A DNA stretch of 64,000 nucleotides, from the NCBI GenBank assembly GCA_934045075.1, contig OW203749.1, forward strand, positions 1,426,001 to 1,490,000, read 5' to 3'. Below are positions 48,601-53,649 of this stretch, piece after piece. The stretch's first letter is position 1; each line of letters starts with the position of its first letter. Under the pieces are notes generated by a model. The model did not search any database. It saw only the letters and a list, made by a program, of their open reading frames with translations, and was not told the origin of the DNA. Position numbers and translations under genes: made by a program. This DNA is from Yponomeuta sedellus. Lineage: Eukaryota; Arthropoda; Insecta; Lepidoptera; Yponomeutidae.

Positions 48601-48977
48601 GCACGGGTGTCTTCCTGCATCGCAGGAAGGTTAGGCCATACTCCACCACGGAGGCCAAGTCCAGGTTGGTGAAGGATTGTAAGGGGTGACTATTTAGTTA
48701 CAACTTGAAATAGGTAAGATGTGGGTTCCAACGGACAGAGTTTACATTTCTGAAACGTTCAACAAACTACGTGAACTCCATCTGATTTCAACAATGTCTC
48801 CCGCGCCCCCAGATCCTGCTTGACCGGCAGTTAGCCCTGGAGGTGTCAAGCGCGGCTTCACATCTGGCCGCCGAAGACTCCGCCTCCTCGGACGAGGAGC
48901 GCCCGCCCCGCGCGCCCGCGCCCCCGCCCGCGCTCGCCTGGCCGGCACGCGGGCTCGCCGTAACCGTGCTGCCGTAG
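21503..48977 (+). CDS. Su(fu): Suppressor of fused, Su(fu) (11 exons, complete)
   Basis: Su(fu) binds Ci/Gli transcription factors, retains them in the cytoplasm and restrains Hedgehog target genes. Exons: 21503-21635, 24359-24488, 29042-29134, 30380-30573, 31983-32131, 34935-35020, 42981-43122, 44009-44135, 46129-46291, 47574-47706, 48813-48977. All junctions are AG/GT with matching phases. The total is 1515 nt, 504 residues, against about 470-485 in fly and human. Signature segments: VYPNQPNPLQVTTRLKYWLG, DPLDYISMYWNDGDPAQNIP, SFGLSDLHGDGRVH, GFELTFRL, LARYVF, LCAGDHVSWHAPLD, HGTVAFLQ, EQIKATLRRGL, GRVLQGRHFTW and RPYAARGQWLQ. The N-terminal and C-terminal SUFU lobes are separated by an acidic, low-complexity linker (exons 8-9). 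The Ala-rich N terminus and several Ala/Arg/Pro-rich stretches look GC-driven. Exons 7-11 carry tandem duplications at their edges. Assignment is by remembered family similarity. Confidence 0.94.
21979..22461 (-). mobile_element. Solo LTR (copy 2) in Su(fu) intron 1
   Basis: 483 bp, reverse-oriented relative of 9597-10120: plus strand TGTTACGGGC...ACCGCGACA, with GTAT on both sides. The TATA box reads out on the minus strand near 22226. A short fragment of the same LTR lies at 30301-30332. Confidence 0.88.
24359..24488 (+). CDS. Su(fu): Su(fu) exon 2
   Basis: Acceptor GTCTCTCAG|GT and donor TATTG|GTGAGC. Encodes GVRALCAACERVYPNQPNPL then QVTTRLKYW, the diagnostic YPDQPNPLQVT motif of the N-terminal SUFU domain. 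A truncated SINE-A copy ends 100 bp upstream. Confidence 0.95.
24568..25099 (+). mobile_element. hAT-like MITE (GTAGTTAAC-rich), copy 1
   Basis: Ends CAGTGTAGGGCG and TTGCCCCACACTG. The flanks GTATAGGC and GTAGGGGC are a likely 8-bp duplication with one mismatch. The ends are packed with AGTTAACTAC-type palindromes. Su(fu) intron 2. Confidence 0.7.
26737..27078 (-). mobile_element. Tc1/mariner-type MITE (copy 3)
   Basis: CAGTAATACACA ... TGTGTAGCACTG between TA dinucleotides, in Su(fu) intron 2. Its right-hand TA is shared with the next element (27081-28486). Confidence 0.8.
27081..28486 (+). mobile_element. 1.4-kb TIR element with nested Harbinger MITE
   Basis: CAGTCTGTTAGCTTT at the left and AAAGCTAACAGACTG at the right, flanked by TA. 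The interior is AT-rich without a long ORF. Fragments of the same family (GAATATACCTCGGGCTCTAG) lie near 3872-3960, 11517-11610, 27520-27595 and 33420-33466. Confidence 0.6.
27174..27460 (+). mobile_element. PIF/Harbinger-type MITE
   Basis: Terminal inverted repeats of at least 35 bp beginning GGGCGAGATAAATAGTCGTT, flanked by TTA (27171-27173 and 27461-27463). 287 bp, nested in the element 27081-28486. Confidence 0.85.
28587..28774 (+). mobile_element. Harbinger-type MITE, first of an adjacent pair
   Basis: Near-palindromic 188 bp, GGGTCTGTTTCACATTCTGC...GTGAAACAGGGGC, flanked by TTA and TAA. The right TAA is also the left target site of the next copy. Confidence 0.85.
28778..28967 (+). mobile_element. 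Harbinger-type MITE, second of an adjacent pair
   Basis: 190 bp, GGGCCTGTTTCACAATCTGC...GATTGTGAAACAGGCCC, TAA on both sides. It ends 75 bp before Su(fu) exon 3. Confidence 0.88.
29042..29134 (+). CDS. Su(fu): Su(fu) exon 3
   Basis: Acceptor TATTCCCAG|G and donor GTCAG|GTAAGA. Encodes LGGTDPLDYISMYWNDGDPA then QNIPPHWHYV, matching LGGPDPLDYVSMYxNxGxxxxNIPxHWHY. Two adjacent Harbinger MITEs end 75 bp upstream of the acceptor. Confidence 0.95.
29605..29812 (+). pseudogene. LINE 3' end (second LINE family)
   Basis: The frame reads VLEWRPRLGKRSVGRPPTRW, DDELRKTAGRCWMRQAEDRS and LGEDYVQQWTT, a frequent insect LINE C terminus, ending in CCTGAAGAAGAAG. Related 3' ends: 25614-25793 and 46805-46960 (plus), 25860-25955 (partial), and a reverse scrap at 3150-3185. 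Confidence 0.75.
30380..30573 (+). CDS. Su(fu): Su(fu) exon 4
   Basis: Acceptor CTCCACAG|C and donor CACTG|GTGAGT. Encodes SFGLSDLHGDGRVH, a PPAPEAGAGAP spacer, GFELTFRLAAASRAAPPALW and LLQALARYVFTTG. The Tyr of LARYVF corresponds to a Gli-contacting Tyr in human SUFU. The exon is extremely GC-rich. Confidence 0.94.
31067..31590 (+). mobile_element. hAT-like MITE, copy 2 (left end truncated)
   Basis: Same family as 24568-25099: TGTAGTTATGGTTACATGTA at the left, TTTGCCTCACACTG at the right. Its left terminal repeat is missing; a SINE-A tail fragment abuts it. Su(fu) intron 4. Confidence 0.7.
31720..31906 (+). repeat. Purine-rich microsatellite (ATGAA / GAGAT / GAGG)
   Basis: AATGA units pass into GAGAT and GAGAGGA mixtures; fully purine-rich on this strand apart from T. 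In Su(fu) intron 4, ending about 75 bp before exon 5. Confidence 0.9.
31983..32131 (+). CDS. Su(fu): Su(fu) exon 5
   Basis: Acceptor TCTCCAG|GC and donor TTGCAG|GTTTGT. Encodes NKLCAGDHVSWHAPLDATAP, then RLRHLLVAADPQLATENTP and HGTVAFLQ. The Asp of CAGDHVSW matches a Gli-binding Asp in human SUFU. A purine-rich microsatellite lies about 75 bp upstream. Confidence 0.95.
32597..32914 (+). mobile_element. Palindromic MITE interrupted by SINE-A
   Basis: CTGGGGGAAACCCAGTTTCT...CTGTTAACAGCTCTC before the insert and GCTGTTAACAGTAGATTAAC...GTACCAGAAAACGAG after it. Lies in Su(fu) intron 5. Confidence 0.6.
33562..33909 (-). mobile_element. SINE-A head-to-tail dimer, reverse
   Basis: A full unit preceded (in its own sense) by the tail of another. 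ATTTATAGGGCAAT flanks the pair (33548-33561, 33910-33923). Su(fu) intron 5. Confidence 0.92.
34206..34744 (-). mobile_element. SINE-A composite with 3'-transduced LINE sequence
   Basis: AATGTTTTATAAT flanks 539 bp (34193-34205, 34745-34757). In minus sense: a forward tail inverted against a partial unit, then a full unit, then about 52 bp identical to the flank of the copy at 14612 (TGTATGTCAGGAAAAATATT, CAACTTTAAAACTGCAGGTA), then a new short tail. It ends 190 bp before Su(fu) exon 6. Confidence 0.9.
34935..35020 (+). CDS. Su(fu): Su(fu) exon 6
   Basis: Acceptor GCTTTTAG|ATG and donor CCCAG|GTATTT. Encodes MVGCTSRELRAAQRGSGFDV then LRAMARDP, aligned with IVGVCxEELxxAQxWNGxGxLxLLR. It has lost the usual Trp-Asn-Gly (here RGS). 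Ends in phase 2; the following intron is 7.96 kb. Confidence 0.9.
36104..36600 (+). pseudogene. Non-LTR retrotransposon 3' fragment (reverse transcriptase C terminus)
   Basis: Two overlapping frames: one with LRNKILHCYIWPVVLYGCES then WTVKK, the next with EVLRRMDTKEDLVRTIKQRK, VAYLGHVLRC and GKVEGKRRPGR. These are typical of insect endonuclease/reverse-transcriptase LINE C termini. A frameshift and early stops make it a dead 5'-truncated copy. Confidence 0.8.
37494..38993 (-). pseudogene. Decayed zeste-like Myb/SANT gene with introns
   Basis: Minus-strand exons at 38993-38803, 38688-38508, 38425-38338, about 37928-37865, and 37672-37494, each bounded by AG/GT. Exon 1 starts MEHRVSNNQRAELLDFLEAN, then needs two frame changes before KLEKRWKR. 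Exon 2 gives YWADLKHKVKSRASERRRQA then MGTSGGPS and another frame change. The last exon is open, SDWVIDFERRVAAEEKQAEA onward, to TAG at 37494. The pattern matches the Myb/SANT-like DNA-binding domain of zeste-type regulators, often carried by Harbinger transposons. Frame breaks could in part be sequencing error. Confidence 0.7.
38127..38289. mobile_element. SINE-A foldback copy
   Basis: 163-bp hairpin-like element flanked by TTAATATTGGAAT (38114-38126, 38290-38302), inserted in the zeste-like pseudogene region. Confidence 0.9.
39907..40122. mobile_element. SINE-A foldback copy, near-perfect hairpin
   Basis: 216 bp, arms of about 100 bp meeting at ACCAGCGCTCAATTGGTAGA. AAAAATACTTCTTA flanks it (39893-39906, 40123-40136). 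Confidence 0.93.
40273..40835. mobile_element. Two SINE-B copies head-to-head
   Basis: A reverse copy (40273-40640) meets a forward copy (about 40641-40835), making a long inverted repeat. A short CATGCCCC-type tandem stretch sits at 40278-40332. Su(fu) intron 6. Confidence 0.7.
40836..41780. other. Su(fu) intron 6 stretch without recognised element
   Basis: AT-rich. 41440-41545 (CATCCAAATGTTTAATGTGT, then GAATAAAGCATTATTATTAT) looks like a LINE 3' end with a short tail. Otherwise nothing could be assigned. Confidence 0.4.
42475..42880. mobile_element. SINE-A inverted dimer
   Basis: Reverse half (tail to GAACCTCTTT) then a forward near-complete unit. TTTACATTAGTATA-like duplications at 42461-42474 and 42879-42892 overlap the T-rich tail by 2 bp. 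It ends 100 bp before Su(fu) exon 7. Confidence 0.88.
42981..43122 (+). CDS. Su(fu): Su(fu) exon 7
   Basis: Acceptor ATTCCCCCAG|G and donor GCTCAG|GTGAGT. Encodes CGGAWLVCSGG, an Arg/Ala-rich run, then ASLAGVSARVHWQPVDTGTE and AQ. It matches GGPWLITDMR...LSGVSAKCAWDDL. The last 26 nt plus the donor are the seed of the minisatellite that follows. A SINE-A tail fragment lies 15 bp upstream of the acceptor. Confidence 0.85.
43123..43850 (+). repeat. Minisatellite duplicating the Su(fu) exon 7 splice donor (14 units)
   Basis: Head-to-tail units of about 50 bp, later expanded to 65 bp by a 15-bp insert containing GAAGCCACGCCC. Each unit ends in the exon-7 3' end (CTGTGGACACTG...GAGGCTCAG) followed by the donor. 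Donor-like sites start at 43123, 43173, 43228, 43278, 43328, 43378, 43428, 43479, 43526, 43641, 43706, 43771 and 43836; the copy at 43576 has lost GT. Most read CAG|GTGAGT; the one at 43278 reads CAG|GTAAGT. Confidence 0.95.
44009..44135 (+). CDS. Su(fu): Su(fu) exon 8
   Basis: Acceptor TCGTCCAG|GAG and donor GAAG|GTGGGT. Encodes EMSGDNATGDGALSQRLQEQ then IKATLRRGLVGMSVDQTDDK, matching the EQIRETLRRGLE helix before the human linker. Ends in phase 1. A decayed copy follows within 330 bp. Confidence 0.9.
44161..44457 (+). pseudogene. Relic of Su(fu) exon 8, split by a SINE
   Basis: GAACAAATCAAGCCGATCCT at 44161 and CGATCCTTAACCACCGCTTA to GACAAACTTGAAG at about 44399-44457 are decayed versions of exon 8 (GAACAAATCAAGGCGACCTT ... 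GACAAACTTGAAG). A SINE-E copy is inserted between the halves with target-site duplication AAGCCGATCCTTA. Stops are present. Confidence 0.8.
44180..44393 (-). mobile_element. SINE family E copy inserted in exon-8 relic
   Basis: A tRNA-like head on the minus strand (AGCGGTGGTAGCGGAGTGGT, with B box near GGTTCGAGCCCCGG) is followed by the tail seen also at 17920-18180 and 57373-57588. It is bounded by AAGCCGATCCTTA direct repeats. Confidence 0.8.
44569..45189 (-). mobile_element. hAT transposon deletion derivative
   Basis: Ends CATAGCTGGGCA... and ...TGCCCAGCTATG are flanked by a perfect 8-bp duplication TTAATACT (44561-44568, 45190-45197), the hAT hallmark. The interior has many GTTAAC-type repeats. 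A minus-strand reading frame at 44978-44838 encodes the C-terminal hATC dimerisation motif (SSAAVERLFSTGKDILTPKR, then LSDENFNML) and its stop. Most of the transposase is missing. It lies in Su(fu) intron 8. Confidence 0.9.
45413..45507 (+). pseudogene. Decayed copy of Su(fu) exon 9 acceptor end (copy 1)
   Basis: GTTTCCCAGAAGTCTCGACC through ACGGACCTCCCG to GACTCCCTCCCCGCGCC parallels the true exon 9 start (GTTTCCCAGAAGCCTCTCCC ... ATGGACCTCCCG ... GAGTCCCTCCCCGCGCC), with frame-breaking differences. It is followed by a CCATTTTGTTAG block shared with copy 2. Confidence 0.85.
45634..45886. mobile_element. SINE-A foldback copy between exon-9 relics
   Basis: AAGATAATTCTT flanks it (45622-45633, 45887-45898). 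It contains a small extra palindrome, ACAATATTCTCTTTACGTAA. Confidence 0.9.
45905..45947 (+). pseudogene. Decayed copy of Su(fu) exon 9 acceptor end (copy 2)
   Basis: GTTTCCCAGAGGCTTCGCCC...AGTGCCGC is a shorter copy of the exon 9 start, followed by the same GGCGCCATTTTGTTA and AATATGGCGGCTC blocks seen after copy 1. The true exon lies 180 bp further on. Confidence 0.75.
46129..46291 (+). CDS. Su(fu): Su(fu) exon 9
   Basis: Acceptor GTTTCCCAG|AA and donor ATTGA|GTGAGT. Encodes a Ser/Ala/Pro-rich linker, then VTYPRAVHLFMDAEAAALLP and LAI, matching VHLKFNxESGALIPLCL. Two decayed copies of its acceptor end lie upstream at 45413 and 45905. Confidence 0.9.
46403..46580 (+). mobile_element. SINE-B copy with clear 5S-like head
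   Basis: ATCACGAAGGTTAAGCAACA, GGGCGCGTTCAGTGCATGGA, TGGGTGACCG closely follow the 5S rRNA internal promoter region. This is a second head subtype, also at 16940 and 9187. It lies in Su(fu) intron 9. It is not a functional 5S gene: the 5' half is absent. Confidence 0.75.
46981..47122 (+). mobile_element. Palindromic MITE (CCCCGGTTTCT type)
   Basis: Left end CCCCGGTTTCTACTACATTA, right end GTGTACGAGAAACTGGGGG, with CTGTTAACAG cores. A second copy at about 32597-32914 is interrupted by a SINE-A insertion (32668-32816). Both copies are in Su(fu) introns. Confidence 0.65.
47153..47502 (+). repeat. 24-bp hairpin-forming tandem repeat
   Basis: About 15 copies of GTGAATGGTGATTCACACATTTTG, some shortened to 22-23 bp. 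Each unit contains the inverted pair GTGAAT-GGT-GATTCAC. It lies in Su(fu) intron 9 and ends about 70 bp before exon 10. Confidence 0.9.
47574..47706 (+). CDS. Su(fu): Su(fu) exon 10
   Basis: Acceptor CATTTCCAG|C and donor CTGCAG|GTGAGG. Encodes GRVLQGRHFTWRGGHCDVTV, LPERVPGALPTVERPYAARG and QWLQ, matching GRLLHGRHFTYKS...AxxxPYAxxGxWLQ. It is flanked by a 24-bp tandem array upstream and a 132-bp array downstream. Confidence 0.94.
47707..48215 (+). repeat. 132-bp minisatellite duplicating the Su(fu) exon 10 donor
   Basis: Units at 131-132 bp spacing contain the exon-10 3' end (CCGTGGAGAGACCCTACGCC to CTGCAG) and the donor. Donor positions are 47707 (GTGAGG), 47839 (mutated to CTGAGG), 47971 (GTGAGG) and 48102 (GTGAGT); a truncated last unit ends near 48215. 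Intronic parts (GGGCAGACAGTGGCGCAAGT) are also repeated. 132 is a multiple of 3, but the first unit has an in-frame stop. Confidence 0.93.
48813..48977 (+). CDS. Su(fu): Su(fu) exon 11 (stop codon)
   Basis: Acceptor GCGCCCCCAG|ATC. Encodes ILLDRQLALEVSSAASHLAA, an acidic then Pro-rich stretch and LAWPARGLAVTVLP, stop TAG 48975-48977. It matches ILLxxExxxxM...YSWPEKxLKVSILP; the homologues' last 10-15 residues are missing. The final codons are repeated in the downstream 54-bp array. Confidence 0.9.
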   Translation: MLLDRQLALEVSSAASHLAAEDSASSDEERPPRAPAPPPALAWPARGLAVTVLP

Positions 48978-49560
48978 CGACGCCGTGGCAACCGAGTCAA
49001 GCCCGCGCGAGGGTCACCCTGTCAGCTTAGTGACGCCGTGGCAACAGAGTCAAGCTCGGTGCGAGGGTAGCCTGTTTGGGTTAGTGACGCCGTGGCAACC
49101 GAGTGAAGCACGGTGCGAGGGGTGCAGTGTCAGCTTAGTAACGCCGTAGCAACCGAGACGAGTTTAGCGCAAGGGGTGCCGTGCTGCCGTAGCGACGCCG
49201 TGGCAACCGAGTCAAACCCAGCGCGAGTCGTGCCGTCTGCCGTAGCGACGCCGTGGCAACTGTTGTTAGCCAAGCGAGAGGGGTGCTGTGCTGCCGTAGC
49301 GACGCCGTGGCAACCGAGACAAGCCGCGAGGGTAGCCTTTATGGCTTAGTGACGCTGTGGCAACCGAGTGAAGCCCAGCGCGAGTGGTGCCGTGCTGCCG
49401 TAGCGACGCCGTGGCAACCGAGACAAGCTCGGCGCGAGGGTAGCCTTTTTGGCTTAGTGACGCCGTGGCAACCGAGTGAAGCCCAGCGCGAGGGGTGCCG
49501 TGCAGCCGTAGCGACGCCATGACAACCGAGACGAGCTCGACGCGAGGGTTACCCTTTTGG
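48965..49560 (+). repeat. 54-bp minisatellite seeded on the Su(fu) stop codon
   Basis: The last codons and stop (GTGCTGCCGTAGCGACGCCG) recur in units with the core GACGCCGTGGCAAC near 48979, 49032, 49086, 49140, 49194, 49247, 49301, 49351, 49405, 49459 and 49513. Spacing is almost always 53-54 bp, that is 18 codons. It lies in the presumed 3' UTR. Confidence 0.93.
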
Positions 49561-49693
49561 CTCCGTAGCAACTGACAACAAGGCAAGCTGCATAGGAGCC
49601 CGCGCTGGCCTGGCCAAGTCTGGATCGAGGGTTGAAGTTCCTCGAAGACGCAAGTTCCTCATTCTGTTACTAGGTCGCGCGAGTACAGGGCAA

Positions 49694-49930
49694 TACAATA
49701 TCAACTCTTTGTATTTCTCCACTCCTGGGCCAAGGTTCCTTCCTGCCTGCATCGCAGGAAGGTTAGGCCATACTCCACCACAGGGCCAAGTCCGCGTTGG
49801 TGGAAGATTGTACGACAGTGGCGGGCCTTATTGTCAGAAGTTATCAAGCCGCCCATCAGGCCTCTGATATGGCTTAACGACTGCCATTACATAGCAGTCG
49901 GCACCAACGGCTTAGCGCGCCTTGCGAAGT
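49694..49930 (-). mobile_element. SINE-B partial copy; list of further fragments
   Basis: Tail and middle only, directly downstream of the 54-bp array. Other fragments: 9187-9262 (+), 10126-10185 (-), 19684-19790 (-), 25100-25330 (-), 29815-29990 (-), 30725-30925 (+), 33090-33170 and 33230-33315 (-), 48571-48680 (-), 51445-51487 (+), 56448-56640 (-), 58703-58845 (-), 60132-60246 (+). Confidence 0.7.
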
Positions 49931-50449
49931 ACACAGCAATATGTTAAGGATAATTAACTTGTAAGTTAGAAGGTTTGAAACAGGCAGAAGTTACCAGGGG
50001 TTGAGATTAAGTGGTTTTATTTTTTTAAGTATAAACTGTAATTAATTAAAATAGATGTTTGGATAGTAAATTGACATTCAAATCAAAGCATTTTATTGAA
50101 AATTACACAGAAACTGCGACTTATTTAGCATTAAAAGTAAAACTACGTGTTCCATTCCAAAGTGTAGATATTTTTTAAGAAAAATTAACAAATAAACTCC
50201 AAACTTCTTTCATTTCGGCCGTACTTTTGTCCTCAATTTCACAGATTCAATGAAACATAGTTTAGCAATAAATTTAATTTCGATTGCCTTCCATCTATCT
50301 AATTTCTTACAACAACTTTCCATTGTAAAGCTGTCTGGAATTAATTTTATTTAGCAATAAGGTCGCTTGAATGTCAATGTCAAGCCGGATCCATTGCGAA
50401 ATGTTTCTAATCCATTGCGACATCTTCTAACACGTTATTCTAACAAAAC

Positions 50450-50696
50450 AATGAAATGAAAAGGTTTCAGTCAAAGTAGCTCAGAAACTGCGGCTTAATG
50501 AACGCTACAATTCAAAGTAGGTGTCAATTTCAAAACCTAGATAATTTTGAAGGAAAAATGGACAAAATACTCCAAACTTCGTCTTTTCAAAGTCCTTAAT
50601 TAACAGAGTTTACATAGTTATTTTAAAACATTGAACTCGTGCATTGTACTGACCTTCAGACATCGTTGTCATCTAAATAATTCTTTATGTTATAGA
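50450..50696 (-). pseudogene. LINE 3' end fragment, reverse
   Basis: Same family (AAACTGCGGCTTAATGAACG, then AAAGTAGGTGTCAATTTC). A more diverged piece lies at 50090-50230 (minus), and a 50-bp piece at 29990-30038 (plus). Confidence 0.65.
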
Positions 50697-50965
50697 AGTA
50701 GACTCGGGGCTGCAAGTGATGCTAATTACTTCAGCCAGATGTCGCTGTCTGTAAATAATACAGAGAATATTGTAAAGTGGTTCGAAATGTCGCTGATGCC
50801 GGTACTATCTATTTACTTGCCTATTGGTTCAGTTGGGAGAGCGCTGGCATGGTTAGCCAGAGGTCGCGGGTTCGAGTCCCGGCACGGGTGGAATTTTTAG
50901 CCTCTAAATAGGTTTTTCACTAACTTTTGTTCAAAGTGTTAATGGTTACAGTTGTCAAGTATATG

Positions 50966-51088
50966 GGTCCGGTTTCTGAATTGATAATTGCACTAAGTAA
51001 ATACTTAAGTAACGTTCCGTCTTCGCTGAGGAATTCGAAAAGACAACACTGCAGTTAAGTATTTATTTAGCAAAATTCTTAATTCAGT
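50966..51088 (+). mobile_element. Small Harbinger-like MITE
   Basis: GGGTCCGGTTTCTGAATTGA ... TTAATTCAGTAATTGGCCC, followed by TTA. Related right ends (AATTCAGAAACTGGCCC then TTA) lie at 51170-51186 and 28568-28583. Confidence 0.6.
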
Positions 51089-51495
51089 AATTGGCCCTTA
51101 CGCTCTTTGCTGAGATTTGCTGAGAAATTCGCAGACATTCAGTTTATTATTTACTTAGCGAAGTCCTCAATTCAGAAACTGGCCCTTAGTTGGCTGAACT
51201 TCTCTCTCTGCCTCTCTCTCTCTTTGTGACCGAACATCCATGGCGTGTGTTGTTTTAAGAGTAGATAAATTATCCGGTTTCTAGTGCTGCGACTTCCAAA
51301 TCTACATTCCACTACCACAAAACTTCGCTCTGAGCCATCGTCTAAGACAGTGGTTCTTAACCCTGTTTTCCGCGGACCACTAGAGATCCCTGGAGGCATT
51401 CGAAGTGGACCGCGAAGCCGCTACCGCGAAATAACAATTAAGTGAGTGAAGCGCTCGTGGCCTAGCGGAACAGAGTGATTGGAATCAATAATTTT

Positions 51496-51850
51496 CAAAA
51501 AACCTATTTAGAGGCTAAAAATTCCACCCATGCCGGGATTCGAACCCGCGACCTCTGGCTATCCGTGCCAGCGCTCTTTCCAACTGAGCCAATGGGCGAC
51601 TCACCGGCATCAGTGAAATTTCGAACCTCTACACTATTCTCTGTATTACGTACAGGCAGCGACATCTGGCTTAAGTTAATTGCATCACTTACAGCCCCGA
51701 CTACCTACTTTGCAGTTAGGTTTTTTACACCGACATGATATCACTGTACCCACATGAAACCCGGCATGGGTGGAATTTTTAGCCTCTAAATAGGTTTTTT
51801 AAAAATTCTCCTTAGCATGGGTTAGTGCATTAATTAAAAAGAATATAAAA
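51496..51850 (-). mobile_element. SINE-A reverse copy joined to forward tail
   Basis: Full reverse unit to GTACCCACATGA, then CCCGGCATGGGTGGAATTTT and a forward tail to AAAAAGAATATAA. The left side abuts a 5S-like SINE-B head (51445-51487). Confidence 0.75.
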
Positions 51851-53395
51851 AAAATTAAGTGATTTTGGTCGGTTTTATAGTAAAATGTCTTCAGTTATCG
51901 ACAGTCGACAGCAGTTGAAGCTTTATATTTTTGTTGACGTAACGTAACTACATAAACTTATAAAGCTTGATGATCTGCCGACTGCACAATCAGGTATGTC
52001 AAACTTCTCAGTGAATTTTAAAATACTTTTATGAATTTAACCAAAATAAAATGCAATTGAGTATTGAGTAAAAAAAGTGTTTCATTGTAACAAATTTCGT
52101 CGGTATAAAGGTAAAACTCATTAACTGCTTTTCCATTTTTTGATTTATAAACTGATAATTATTTTTGCCCAAAAATAACACTACAGTGCGTTCACATTAA
52201 CTTGACGCGTGAGAGAATTGGTAACAAGGACATAACATGTGAATTAGCTTTTGGACCTAATCGGAAGATGGTAAAACAAGCCCTCAATCCTTTTATTTTC
52301 CCCAAGTAATGGGAATGATTCCTTAATTAACATGGTAAACATCTCAGTGCTACCAATTCTCTCACGCGTCAAGTTAATGTGAAGGCACTTTATCTAGTTT
52401 ACTCATAAAAAAAATAACGATGGGTTACCTTTGTTTTCTGTGCTAAATATTACATTTAGTATCTCAAAATCACATTAGCGCAGTTTCTACGATTTGGCTC
52501 ATTTGCAGTTACTGAATTTTACCTTTGTACCGACGATTTATGAAACTATAGTTTTACTAATGTCAGGAGACTGAGTGGTTTTAGTTTTAGACTTTAAAAC
52601 GCTCAATTAAATAGTTGGTGGTAAGATTGATGCCAGATTGAATCATCAAAATATTCGAACATCCGTCAGTCTGGTCCATTAGTCCACAGAATAGACACTC
52701 AGTCTGCCGTCAGTCTACTAACCAGACTGATAGAATTGACTGACGCCAGACTGAATGTTTAAACTAGGATTAACGCCTAACTACCTCTGATGCGTGTTTT
52801 AGAGGAATAGATCAGGAATAGAATAGAGGAATAGTTCATAGATAAAACGGATAAACTATGAAAATCTCTAATATCTAATAGACGTGTGAACGTCTATTAG
52901 ATACTTGTGAAAATAACACAAAACTTGGAAACAGTCTTGAGAAAAAACTCAACACGACATTATCAAGGATACCCTAGTGCTGTGGTAACCAGACAACACA
53001 TGAAAATTGAAAAATGGTTTAATTATTGCATAAAAGTACAAAAACAACTTAAATTAGACTAAGTTAACTACATACTTAGTTAATTTAGTGAATAGATACG
53101 CTTTGCGATAATAAGGATCTGCTCAGCTGCGCAGCGCTGATTTTCAGCACATCCCGTGTATTTGCTAGCAATTGACACGTTGGTAGCTAGACATGCAACT
53201 AGCCAATATTAGAAATAAAAAAATGCTTTATACAGAATAGGTCTACAGTAGACTGCATACACACATGCATGACATATAGCGCAAATTAAGCACAATTAAG
53301 CAAGTAGGCACTATGATTGTTAAGAGTAATAATAAGATTGTAAGTAGCATGTAGGTGGCACCACTGGAACCGGAAAAACATACATCCAGACTGCG
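51851..53395. other. Mostly unannotated intergenic DNA
   Basis: Apart from the MITE at 52194-52390 and an imperfect inverted stretch rich in CAGTCTG at 52620-52770, I see no gene, SINE or long repeat here. Confidence 0.5.
52194..52390 (+). mobile_element. MITE with long TIRs
   Basis: CAGTGCGTTCACATTAACTT at the left and its near-complement ending AATGTGAAGGCACTT at the right; inverted repeats of about 38 bp include TTGACGCGTGAGAGAATTGG. Flanked by TA. Confidence 0.8.
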
Positions 53396-53499
53396 TCAAT
53401 ATAAACAAACTTACAGCGACTCCCCAGTGGGAATCGTACCCACGACCTCTAGCATGTTTAGTACCGCAGCATGTTTAGAACAACGGGGCAGCGACGAAG

Positions 53500-53550
53500 A
53501 CAAAGCTTGTCTAGAAGAGATCGCTCTTAGCGATAAGACCGCCAATTGTA
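53500..53550 (+). repeat. LINE-type 3' tail (GCCAATTGTA family)
   Basis: TCTAGAAGAGATCGCTCTTA then GATAAGACCGCCAATTGTAT. Related tails occur at 315-365, 34135-34185 and 50330-50370 (+) and 60345-60400 (-). Confidence 0.55.
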
Positions 53551-53649
53551 TAACATTACTTAGATTTAAGAAATCATGGTGGTATTCTTTTTTTTCTGGT
53601 TGTGCCATAAAGTGTTTCGATATCAATTCATCGATCTATCTATAGATAC

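Noticed and set aside
49113..49586. Open frames of 78-106 codons on both strands over the 54-bp array
   Set aside because: The unit length is a multiple of three, so several frames stay open by construction. Nothing indicates translation.
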